64,000 nt of DNA from Tetradesmus obliquus (taxonomy: Eukaryota > Chlorophyta > Chlorophyceae > Sphaeropleales > Scenedesmaceae): the NCBI GenBank assembly GCA_030272155.1, contig CP126195.1, forward strand, positions 2,463,001-2,527,000, in the 5' to 3' direction. The translations under genes were made by a program, and so were the position numbers. The notes beneath the pieces are model-generated. The model saw nothing but the letters and a program-made list of their open reading frames with translations. It was not told where the DNA came from and searched no databases. Positions 49,959 to 61,100 of the stretch are shown here, one piece after another (position 1 is the stretch's first letter; each line of letters begins with the position of its first letter).

Positions 49959-52900
49959 GCTGCTGCTGCTGCAGCTCCGACCTCAAGCCGGAAGGCCTGC
50001 TGTGCATCCGCCCCTGGCACGACGACACCATTGCAGTCATGGCCCCCAGCAAGTCAGGCAAGCTGCTCTTCAATGCCATCATACGGGAGACACTATCATC
50101 GACAGACCGAGAGCGGCTGGCATGGACTGGCAACATCCTGCTGCTGTCATCTTCGCTGCAGCCTGAGCTGGCGCCTGACCTGGGAGGCGTCACCTGCTAC
50201 GCACTGGAGCAGCTGCTGCAAGTGAGTCACCCAGCAGCAGCAGCAGCAGCAGCGGCGGCGGCGGCGGTGGCAGCTACTGTGTGTATAACCCCAGCGCCAG
50301 CTCTGGAAGTTCTTTGTAGCTGCGCGGTAACAGCTGGGTCTGCTGTATGTGGCGCCACCTGCTGCTATGCCGGTTGCACTTGGCAGCTGCGGCGAACTTG
50401 TGCTGCTGGCTCATCTTGCCTTGCTGATTAGCTCGACGGCCAGACAATCTGCTGGGTTTGCTGCAGGGCTGCCGGCTCAACACAAAAGTAACGCCTAGCT
50501 GCAGCCACCAGGCATTCAACTCACCAGATTGAACTCTGGCTGTGCAGTTGTGAACAATGCATAACACACGCGGACACTGTTCACACGCGGCGTGCGCCTG
50601 CAGGACAAGCTTTCAAAAGCTCACGCGCTAGAGGAGGTGACAGCCAGGTGGCAGCTGGCCCCAGGCATCGACCTGCAGACGCAGTTTGGCTGGCTGGCGC
50701 AGCAGCAGGCGGCGCCAGCTGTAGCGCCGCCGCCCGCAGCAGCGCCGCTGCAGCAGCAGCTGGAGTTCATGCTAACTGGCTGGAAGCTGAGCCGCTGCAT
50801 GAGCCCGCTGCGGCACGCCTTTGAGCGCTGCCCCGGCTACCACATCCTGCAGGTGCGGATAAGGATGGCACCTTTACATGCATCACACTGACGGCTTTAG
50901 CAGCTGTAAATGTTAATGCATTTCAGACAGCCTGCCTGTGCATAGTTGTAGAGCGGTGCCCCGGCTATCACATCCTGCAGGTGCGGCTGCAGCCAGCGCG
51001 CCAGATGAGGGCTGTCACTTACAGCAGCCAGGAGTGTGTTGGGTGATTGTTGTTTTGACAATCTGCATTTGCATAGTATTTTGAGTGCTGCCCCGGCTAT
51101 TACATCCGGCAGGTGCGGTTGCAGTCAGCACACTAGTTGATGGCTGTCGATATGTAGCAGCCAGGCGTGTGATTGCATTGCAGAATTGCCATCATTGCAT
51201 CTTGTTTTCAGTGCTGTCTTGGCTACCACTTCCTGCAAGTGCAGGCTTTAGGTGGAGCTTTGAGGGTCGCCATTGCTAATGTTGTTGCTGCAACCTGCTG
51301 CTTCAAGGCTTGAGAAAGCAGGTTGCAGCAGCAACATGGGCAGTTGCGAATTGGTGCAGTCAGCACGCCTGTTCTCAGCAGTAGACAACCTGTTTCTGCT
51401 GTGATAAACATGAGGTGAAGTGCCTCGCACGTTTGATTGCATCGCGCCACAGAGCTTCCATGAGTGCTGCTGATGACAGCTGCAAACAGCAGAGGGTGTT
51501 GTTCTCGCACAATCCTCAGCATTGCCGCACTTCACAGCACAAACCACAACATCCGCATCTCCTGCTGAACCCTTCTCTGCTGCTGCGCAGTACCGCCCAA
51601 ACATCACCACCCCCATCTTTGATGTGCGGCGCCCCGCCATCAAGGCAGGCAGCCTGTGCTACCATGGCTCCCTGTGTAAGGAGGTGCCGCCAGCAGTGAA
51701 GGAGGGCAGCCACGCCAGCCACTACTACAGCTGCGCTGCTGGCGCTGACTGCAGCAGCGCACACAGCCTCGTGGAGAGCCTGTACAACCCTGGTGCGTCA
51801 AATTAATTCTTTCACATCAAAGGCAGCAGTGTGGTTGCCGCCTAAAGAAAAGTTAGAACATTTTGGCTGCAGCGCTGTACTGTCCTTGTACTATCCTCTT
51901 GCCTTGCGCTGACATGTCAGCGATGCCATCATGTTACGTCACGGTGCAATGTAGCACAATGCAAGCATTCACGCGCCTGCTAGTGCTGAGTGTTGTAGCA
52001 ACACCTGTGGTCCAGGCTGTGTTACTGATAGCAGCACTGCCTGTGTGTGTGTTGCTGCCTGCCTGGCCGGTGCTGCAGAGCAGTTCAAGCGCCAGCGCTG
52101 CGAGGGTGTGGTGGGGGGCAAGTGCGTCAACTGCGAAGCAGGTGGGGGTGGGTCTGACCCGGCAGCAGCTCGTAGCGACAATATGCACTAGCAACTGCAG
52201 CGCTTGCCAGGTTTGCAGCTGTTTTGTAGGTTATGAGGTGCGTATTATGTGGTGCCTGTATGATGCAATGCAGCGCTGTCAGTGCTGCGCTTTGGAATGC
52301 TTGGCATCAACGGTACAGGACACGTGCTATTGCACTAGCGTGTTGTTGTGCAAGCAGCACACGTCACAGGCATGGACTGGTAGCGCACACAAGGCAAACA
52401 CACTGTTGCTGCTGATGTCGCTGCTGCCGCTGCTGTGCTGCCGCGTGCAGGCATGCCTGAGCACTGCTGTGCATTCTGGCACAGCGCTGCAGAGTATGAG
52501 GCTGTGCAGGCCATCACCAAGCGCCTTGCTCCAAAGATGAAGCAGGCGGCAGCAGCAGACCCGCCTCCCGCAGCCGCCAACGGCACAGCAGCAGCAGCAG
52601 CAGCAGCAGTAGCAGCAGAGAGCAGCAGCAGTGTAGCTGCTTTGCAGGCGCACGCTGCAGCAACAGCAGCAACAGCAGCGCTGAGCAGACCTGGCTCTGC
52701 AGCAAGCAGCACAGGAGGTGCAGCAGCAGATACAGCAGCAGCAGTGCCAGCTGGTAGGAGCTTTGCTGCAATGGCTGCAAAGGCAGGCAGCAGTGCTGTT
52801 GCTGCTGCCGCTGCTGCTGCTGCTGCTGTGACAGCACCTGCTCTGGCTGATCAGCAGCACTTCCCCATGCTGCCTGGATCCACCGCACAGCCAGCTCATA

Positions 52901-53017
52901 AGGCAGCAGCAACAACAAAGCAGGCAGCAGCAGCGGCGGGGGCAGCGGCAGCCGCCGGCGCATCACCTACAGCAGTGCTAGATGCAGCAGCTGCTGCAGA
53001 AGCAGCACTGCAGGCGT

Positions 53018-53051
<34 letters not shown>

Positions 53052-54246
53052 TCAGCAGGAACCAGCAGCAGCAGTGGATGCTGCACCGCCACAGTCGTAT
53101 GATGACGTAGATCCTGAGACGATTGCGTTCCTGTTCCAGGGCCCTGGCAGCAGCAGCGTGGATGTGAGCTGGTACTATGTGGACCCTGACCAGCAAATTC
53201 AGGTGGGCCATGGCTGCCTCGTGACTAACCTGCATGCCCTGATGCTGCTTCAAATGTAGTGCTTACTGTGCCACCACCACAGGCATGCTTGCTGCCGGAA
53301 TGCTGCTGCTGCGCATGTGTCATACAAGACATGGTAGCAATCTTTCACTGGCTCTCACCAGTGTTCCCACTGCAAGCCCCGCTTGCTTCACATCACGGCA
53401 CACATCACCCTTTGGCTGTGACACAGCGCTAGATACGTATCGTCTCTGCTGCTCTCCTGCCAACTGCTTCTGCAACTGCTCTGGCCTGCCTCTGCTGCCT
53501 GCTGTCCCTCTCGCCAAACATGCGTGGTGCAAGGGCCCTTTGCTGCCTCTGAGCTGGTGTGGTGCTGCAGCCACCAACACCAGTATCAGCCTGCAGTCAC
53601 CATATCAGCGCTTGCTGTACTGCTTCCCACACTTGTTGCTTGCTTCTGAGTTGTGCCATTTCATCTGTTCCCTCTGCCAAACATGCGCGCTGCAGGGGCC
53701 GTTTGCTCCCGCTGAGCTGGTGTGGTGGTGCAGCGAGCAGCTGCTGCCTGTGGACCTGCTGGTGTACCCATGCGGCCCTGGGGATGCCCCCGGAGGCATT
53801 GACAGCTTCTGGCCACTCAACCAGCTGCTGGCAGTGGCAGCAGACGCACGCGCAGCAGCGCCCGCAGCAGCAGCTGCAGCACCGGCAGCAGCAGCAGTAG
53901 CAGAGGCACCAGGTGCAGCGCCAGCAGCGGCAGCAGCAGCACCGCCAGCAGCTGCGGCAGCGGCGTCAGCAGCAGCAGTGCCAGCAGCAGCAGCTGCAGC
54001 GCCAGAGCAAGCAGCCGTCAGCAGCGCCGGCAGCAGCAGCAACAGCACTGTTGCAGCCCGTGTTACTGTGCCTTTGGCAGTTCCAGTGGTGGATCCAGCT
54101 TCCCCATCTCCATCAGCAGCAGCAGCAGCCCCTGTGGCAGCCCCTGTGGCAGTGCCTGTAGCAGTCCCTGTAGCAGTGCCTTTAGCAGTTCCGATAGCAG
54201 AGCCAGTAGCTGCTGCATCTGTGGCTGAGTCAGCAACAGCAGCAGC

Positions 54247-54289
<43 letters not shown>

Positions 54290-57200
54290 AAGCGGCAGCT
54301 GGATGCCTCTGCAAAGCCCTTTGAGTTCCAGCCCAGCAGCAGCAGCAGAAGCAGCACACCAAGTATAACACACAGCACAAGCACAGAGCAAGCAGCAGGA
54401 CAAGCCAGCAGCAGCAATAGTACTTCCCAGCAGCAGCAGCAGAAGTCCAATGTGCTTCGACCCTCGGCCAGCAGCTACAACCCAATCAGTGCTGCTGCTG
54501 CGCACGGTAGCTCAAGCTCCACAGCAGCAACAGCAGCAGCAGCAGCAGCAATCAAGCCTGGTGCAGATGCAGCAGCAGCTGCAGCATCGCTGTCCAGTGC
54601 AAGTGGCACAGCAGCATTGCTCGCCAAGTAAGGCATCAAGCAGCGTGGAACGGCTGTCGGTGTTTGTGCACACAGCAGCTGAGCGGTTAGAAGTGTCAAG
54701 CACACCTAGCCCAGCTCATACGGATGCATCTGTGCTGTTGCACACACAGCCCGCTTTCATCACCTGCACAGCACAAACTGGCAACAGCATCTGCAGCTTG
54801 TTTTGAATTTCTCAGCAAAAGCAAATCTCTTGTGCCTGACAGAGCCCGCTTTTCAGGTACAACATCAGCTTTATGCTAATCCGCTGGCGCTCCTACTGCA
54901 CTGCTGATCGTTCCACTGTTGTTATGTGTACACATTGCTATCTGCAGGCGGCTGAGGCTGAATGTCAATGCAGCGCCGTACTGTCCCAGCAGTAGCCCCG
55001 GCAGCAGCACAGCAGGCACACCCAATGCACCAGCAGCAGTGACAGCAGCAGTGGCTGCTGCCACAGCAGCAGCAGCTGGCCTTGCAAGCAGCAGCAGCAG
55101 CAATGGCACTGGCGTGTTCGTACCTCGCGCTCATGCAGCGGCAGCAGCAACAGCAGCAGCAGGAGCTCCTGCTGATGACGCGGCACAAAGGGCAGCAGCA
55201 GCACCAGCAGCAGCAGCAGACCCTGTTCTACAGGACGCACCAGCAGAGGAGCCTGCAGCAGTGGCAGATGCCAATGACGCAGACAGCACAGCAGTAGCAG
55301 CAGCAGCAGCAGCAGCGGCAGCACAGCAGGATGATGCAGACAGCTGGCAAGAGGTGGTGCACAGGCACTCTCGTCGACAGAGGATCAGCACTGATGCAGT
55401 GACACCCAACCACTTAGGCAGCAGCAGCAGCAGCAGCAGCAGCAATGCCATTGTGTCACAGCCGCTACAAGCAGCAGCAGCAGCAGCAGCAGTTGTCCAG
55501 AGTGAAGACATGACAGCTGCTTCACCAGCAGGGCCTGATAACTTGTATGATTTGCTGGGTAGGGTTTCGGATCCGGAAGCAACCACAGAGGAGCTGGCAG
55601 CAGCAGCAGCAGCAGCAGGCGGGGCAGGGCGCAGGTTATCGACGCCTGGCAGAACAGTATCACCTCCAGTTGTAGCATCAGCAGCAGATGCAGATGCAGC
55701 TGCAGGGCTACCGTCTGGCCTGCCGCATGTGACTATCACAGCGCGCGTGTATGACATGCATGCAGCGCGGCCAGGCCAGCCAATGCGGCAGCTGAAGCAG
55801 CAGCTGCCATGCCAGCTGCCATGCTCAGCACTGCTAGACTTGGTGCAGCGGATGCGGCCTCTGCATGGCCCTACTGCAGCAGCAGGCAATGGCAGCAGCA
55901 GCAGCAGCAGCAGCAGTGGCTGGCGCAGTGTGTTGAGTGTGTACTTGCGGCGCGGCTACCCCTTTCCTGCGCTGCAGCTTCTGCAGCGGGACTCTCTGCT
56001 GGCTGATGTGGCAGAGGGCAGTGGGGCTGAGCTGGAGGCAGAGTTGTACTGCAGGTGGGTGGGGAGGGTGTAGTGTGAAGCTGTATCCGCAAAGCAGTAT
56101 CGCTTATGGCACGGCAGCTGGGGCAGTACAGCTGCAGTTAGGTTAAGCTGGAGGCAAGAGGTACTGCAGATCGGCGAGCGCTCATGTTGCCATGCAATGC
56201 GCTCTTTTGCTTCCAGGTCACCGCTATTGCGCCGCAGGTCTAGCAGAAGTTAGTCGTCCTTCGCGTCTACTGTCTGTGCTGTAGACATCTTGTGCTGTTG
56301 CAATAGCACGTTGCAGTCTGCTGCAGCCGCTGCTGTTTCCACCTCTTCTGCGGTCTTCACTTGCAGCACTAAGGGCTTGGTGTATGGCGCGGCTAGCCGC
56401 TGCTGCTGCTGCTGCTGCACCACTCTGTGTGTGTCTGTCTCATCAACTGCTCCTCCCACCTGTGTTGCTGTTTACCTTGTATGTGCAGCACTGAGGACTT
56501 GATGCATGGTGCCAGCAAGCCGCTGCCGCTGCTGTTGTACCAGCTGCTGCTATGCCCCCGTCTCAACTGTCGCTGTCTACGCCCTTTGCTTCTTTTCACA
56601 CCACTGTTGCTGCCTCATCCACCCGCTTGTCAGGGTGCAGCGCTGAGCACTTGGTGCATGGTGCAGCCAGGCCGCTGCCGCTGTTGTACCTCTCTGTGCA
56701 TCTACGTCATTTGCTGCTGCTTCCACCTTTGTTGTTTTCTTCCTTGCTTGCAGCGCTGAGGACTTTGCGCATGGTGCCAGCAAGCCGCTGCCGCTGCTGT
56801 GCCACTCTGTGTGTCTACCTCATCGACTGCTTTTCCAACCTGTTGCTGCTACATTGTATGTGCAGCTCTGAAGACCTGGTGCATGGTGCCAGCAAGCCGC
56901 TGCCGCTGCTGTACCAGCTGGCCTGGCTTGGGGAGAAGTTCAGGGAGGGGCTGTACGCGGCAGTGGGGCCTGGCAGCAGCAGCAGCAGCAGCAGCGACAT
57001 GCCACACCTGGACAGGAAGCGGCAGATGGAGCTGCTGCTGCAGCGGCTGTGCAAGGTGAGTGGTGCTGGGCCTGACGCAGCTTGGCACAGCAGAGGAGTT
57101 GTTTGTTACGTGTTTGTTATGTGTTCTGGTTGCCCCTCATGATCATGCCGTGCGAGAAGAAAAACCCTCATTAGCGCATGTGTTAGCGTTGCATTTTCAG

Positions 57201-58081
57201 GCTGTGGCCTTTGCACCACCCATCCGCTTTGTTGGGCGCTGTTGTCCTGAAGTGCAGTTCTCGCCAGTCCTGCTGCTGCTGCTGCTGCTGTTGCTGCTGC
57301 TTGCGCTGCAGGTCTCTGAAGCCGCGCTGGATCAGGGCCTTGTGTGGAAGCACGACGTTCTGCTGAGCAATGTCTTTGAGCCCGCACTATTGGCGTTTGA
57401 AACACCCACCCACTGCAAACCCGGGGTTCAATAGCCACTCCTGAAGTTGGCAGCGTCTGCGTAAGGCGCTGCAGTCATGAAGTTCAGTTCTTACTACTGC
57501 TGCTGCTGCTGCTGCTGCTTATGCTGCAGGTCTTTGAAGCTGCACTGGATCAGGGCCTTGTGTGGAAGCACGATGCTGACTGGATCGTGTTCAACAGCGG
57601 CCTGGGCCGGCGCGGTGATGCCAGCCAGCCGCAGCTGGTGTTCCTGCAGCGGCGCGACTGGCAGCAGCCGAAGCTGGGTGGGGGTGTGGTGAAGCCATGG
57701 GTGGCGTCAGGCAAGGTGAGAAGAAGAAGGAAGGGATGGCTAGGTTAATCAGTGTGTATAGATTGCCAGAAGTTATCTGATTCCTTGTTGGGCTGCCTCG
57801 CTGGGGGCGTGGTGAAGCCATGGGTGGCGTCCGGCAACGTGAGAAGAGTTGGCCAGCAGCAGCGGCGGCGGCAGCAGCAGCAGCAATGAGACATGATATG
57901 ACATGCAGCCGAAGCTGGGGGCCGGGCTGAAGCCATGGGTGGCGTGCGGCAAGGTGAGAAGGGCACAGGCAGCAGCAGCAGCAGCAGCAGCGGTGAGACA
58001 TGAGTTGTGTACATGTCAGCCGAAGCTGGGTGGGGGTGCGCTGAAGCCCTGGGTGGCGTCAGGCAAGGTGAGAAAAGTGGG

Positions 58082-58114
<33 letters not shown>

Positions 58115-61100
58115 GTGAGACATGGTTTGTTGACATGGCAGCCCAAGCTGGGTGGGGGGGTGCTGAAGCCCTGGGTGGCGTCTGGCAAGGTGGGCAGCAG
58201 GGGAAAGGCGGCCAGGCTGGCCTGCATGCTAGAATGTATATAGTGAAATCTGAAATGTATGTGTGTTTGGAGACCCCTGAGCAGTGCTGCACATGGCTAG
58301 TTCTTGTTACTTGCTGCTTTGCACAAATGACACATTTATCAGTGCTTTCAGGTGTTAAGCAGGAGACCAGCAGACTCACATGTTGCTCGCCAGCGGCACC
58401 CACAGCAAGCAGAGTCGATGTAACGTCGCTTGGCCACTTATGATTTGGTCTTCTGCTCTGCTGCAGATGCTGAGCCTTTCTGAGGCAGCTGACTGGCTGT
58501 CAGGTGCCTCCAACATCCCACCAACGCCAGTTCTGGACGAACCCTGGATGCCAGCCGCCGGCAGCAGCAGCAGCATCAATGTGACGCGCACCTCCAGCCC
58601 TCTCAACAGCAGCAGCAGCCTAGGGGTAATCCCGGCAGCACCAAGCCTTGGGGCTCACAGTGCTGCTGCTGCTGGCAGCTCATCTGCTGCAGATGCAGCA
58701 AGATCCTGGTGCGGCCAGCAGCAGCAGCAGCAACGGCCAGCAAGTCCCCAGCAGCAGCAGCAGTTGCAGGGATGGGTGTGTCCTGCTGATGCCGCCAACG
58801 TAGTGACCAGCAGCGGCAGCAGCCTGAGCTACGGCCACTTTACAGGAAGCTACATACCAAGCAGCTTAGCAGCAGTACATGCAGCAGCTGCAGAAGCAGG
58901 CAGCAGCTCCTTCAGTAGCCACCCTGTGCTCAACAACATGTCAGCATTCCCAGGTGCTCCTCTTAGCGCGCTGCCAGTGCTGCCACAGCAGCCATCATCA
59001 GCAGTGGATGGCAACCCTGCAGCAGCGGCAGCAGCGGCAGCAGTAGATGAGTCTGGCAGCAGCAGCCTGCAGCAGCAGGTGGCGGCTGGTGAGCTGCCGC
59101 TGTTCAGGGACTTGACAGGCGGCTGTGAGGGGCTGCGGCTGCTGCTGCAGTGCAGCCTGCCTGGCCAGCCGCAGGCAGTGTGCAGGCTGCTGGTGGCTCA
59201 GGCCACTGCAGCTGAGGAGGTGGTGGCAGGTGGGTTGCAGCTTGACTTGCTTGCAGGAAAAGCTGCTTTTGTTGGCGAGTGAGGACCCTGGGCCACAAAA
59301 CCCTTGCAGGAAGCTTGCAGGAAGGCTGTTATCAAACCTTCAAGTACCCTGATGCGCCTTCTTGTTGTCTTGCTACACGTTCTGCATCATTTGTACTTAC
59401 GAAGACGCTTCTGCTGCTGTGCCGTGCCTTCTTCCTTGCTCTGCAGCTGTTAGCCAGTGGCTGTCTGAGCAGCAGCAGCAGCAGCAGCAGTTGGGTGCGC
59501 CGCTGCTGGCGTTCCGCCAGGCTGATCCAGGCAGCGGCCTGATGACCTGGCAGCTGCTCAACTCCGCGACTCTCTACAGCAGCAGCAGCAGCAGCAGCAG
59601 TGGAGATGCTGCTGCCAGTGGCAGCGGTGCTGCTGTGCTGCACCCCCTAGGAGCCCAGCTGCGGTTCCCAGCAGCACTTGGCTGCCTAGACTTAGAGGTG
59701 AGAGGGGCAGGAAGTCCTGCAGCTGTGCATGCGGTGGTCATCTTTGGCAGCTGTAGGCATGCGCAGCAGATGTGCGGATGTTGGTCACTGGTGGTCACCC
59801 GTGAACAACGTACCAAGTCCAGTGCACATATGCTGCTCAGCAGCTCTGATGCACACATGCTGCGCAAAGGGTGAGCTCAGGTGTCCAGCAGCGGTAGCAG
59901 CACTAGGCTGAAAAAGTAAAGAAAAAGTAAAAGTATCCACAGTACATTGTGGTATTGTGCTGCAGGTGCTTCCGCTGCTGCCTGGCCAGGGCGGCCTGCT
60001 TGCACTGCTGACCAGCTGCATCAGCTGCAGCCCCGGCCGGCTGCTGTCCGAGGTTGCAGCCACAGCAGAGACTGCCGAGTTCTGGGGCCCAGGCAGGCAA
60101 GCCCTACAGCAGTACCTGCTGCAGAACTTCCTGCGGGCGGCAGTACAGGGGCGCCTGTTTGTGCGGCCAGGCGCTGCGGCAACTAATAGCAGCAGCAGCA
60201 GTGGCGGCGGCAACAGCAGCAGGCTGTTTGGTGCTGCGGGGGCGCTGCTGGCGCTAAGGGAGCAGCGGGAGCAGGAAGCGCTGAGGGAGGCGCGACGAGC
60301 ATCGCTGCTGTTCAACACTGGGCTGGTGACGGCTGCTGGGCAGCAGGTGCTGCTGCTGCTCAAGGAGAGCAGCACTGCAGGCGGCAGGTGAGCAGCGGCT
60401 ACGCGCGAGTGACAGTTTGGCAGAGGGCAGTGACACGAGCATGCTGCAGTGATAAGAGGCACATGAGCAGCACGCCAGAAGCCACCTGCTTGGGCAAAGT
60501 TAGACCCACATACAGATGCGCCATGCACTGCGTTCACGGTCATGGTGTTGCAGGCAGGGGTTGCCTCAATCTGCAGCCTGGCTGTTGCCTGCTGCTGTTG
60601 CTCACCGTTTGTTTACGCTTGTTGCTTGCTTTCTCGCCTGATCAAGTACCGCCGTAACACCAACATCCGACCAACTGCTGCGCAAATGTTGCTGCATGCC
60701 ACCCACCCTCTGCCATATGCAGGGAGCCAGCAGCAGCTCCCTGGCAGTACCACAGCACCCTCAACAGCTTCACAGCAGCAGCCCTGCAGCCCCTGCCGGC
60801 ACCTGCAGCAGCCCCAGCCGCCGCATTCAACCCTGCGCTGCCGCTGCACCTTGACTTAGATGCTTTACTGGCCTCACCAGGCTCTCAGCAGCTGCTGCAG
60901 CAAGGCATGCAGTGCAGCGGGCAGCTGCTGCCTGCTGCTGCCTGGGAGAGCTTGCTGCATGGAGCAGTGTCACGCAGCTTGCTGATGCTGCAGCGGGCTC
61001 CTGGGATGGGGCTGCAGCTGATGCAGGGGCAGCGGCTGAAGCATGTGCTGCCGCTGTTTGTGTTCCAAGGGGAGCCTGTGCGGCTAGTGCTGCTAGTGGA

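Larger units (their letters stand above)
48904..51792 (+). other. CCCH-GYF gene, exons 1-5
   Basis: Exons: 48904-49098, 49567-49670, 49975-50221, 50604-50852 and 51591-51792. They encode a Lys/Arg-rich start (MPKPKERQQEDPRALAERRL), GFGGFAMKNLNKRIMSAYFS, LLCIRPWHDDTIAVMAPSKS, and a first zinc-finger half with cysteines and histidines (C..C then HASHYYSC, CSSAH). The exon at 49975 follows a CTG run without a gap. A cysteine-bearing frame at 49151-49210 does not fit the phase of exon 1 and was left out. The 3' end of exon 4 is repeated downstream. Confidence 0.7.
54948..57715 (+). other. CCCH-GYF gene, exons 9-11
   Basis: Exons: 54948-56054 (1,107 bases, Ala/Ser-rich with a compact end WRSVLSVYLRRGYPFPALQL), 56866-57055 (SEDLVHGASKPLPLLYQLAW and on) and 57530-57715 (VFEAALDQGLVWKHDADWIV, ending PKLGGGVVKPWVASGK). 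The starts of exons 10 and 11 and the end of exon 11 are each repeated in neighbouring introns. Confidence 0.75.

Noticed and set aside
53605-54505. Minus-strand alanine/leucine/cysteine frames up to 281 residues
   Set aside because: Antisense shadow of the alanine-rich exon 53696-54627, whose plus-strand phase joins its neighbours.
55131-55889. Minus-strand 252-residue frame
   Set aside because: Shadow of exon 54948-56054; triplet repeats keep all frames open.
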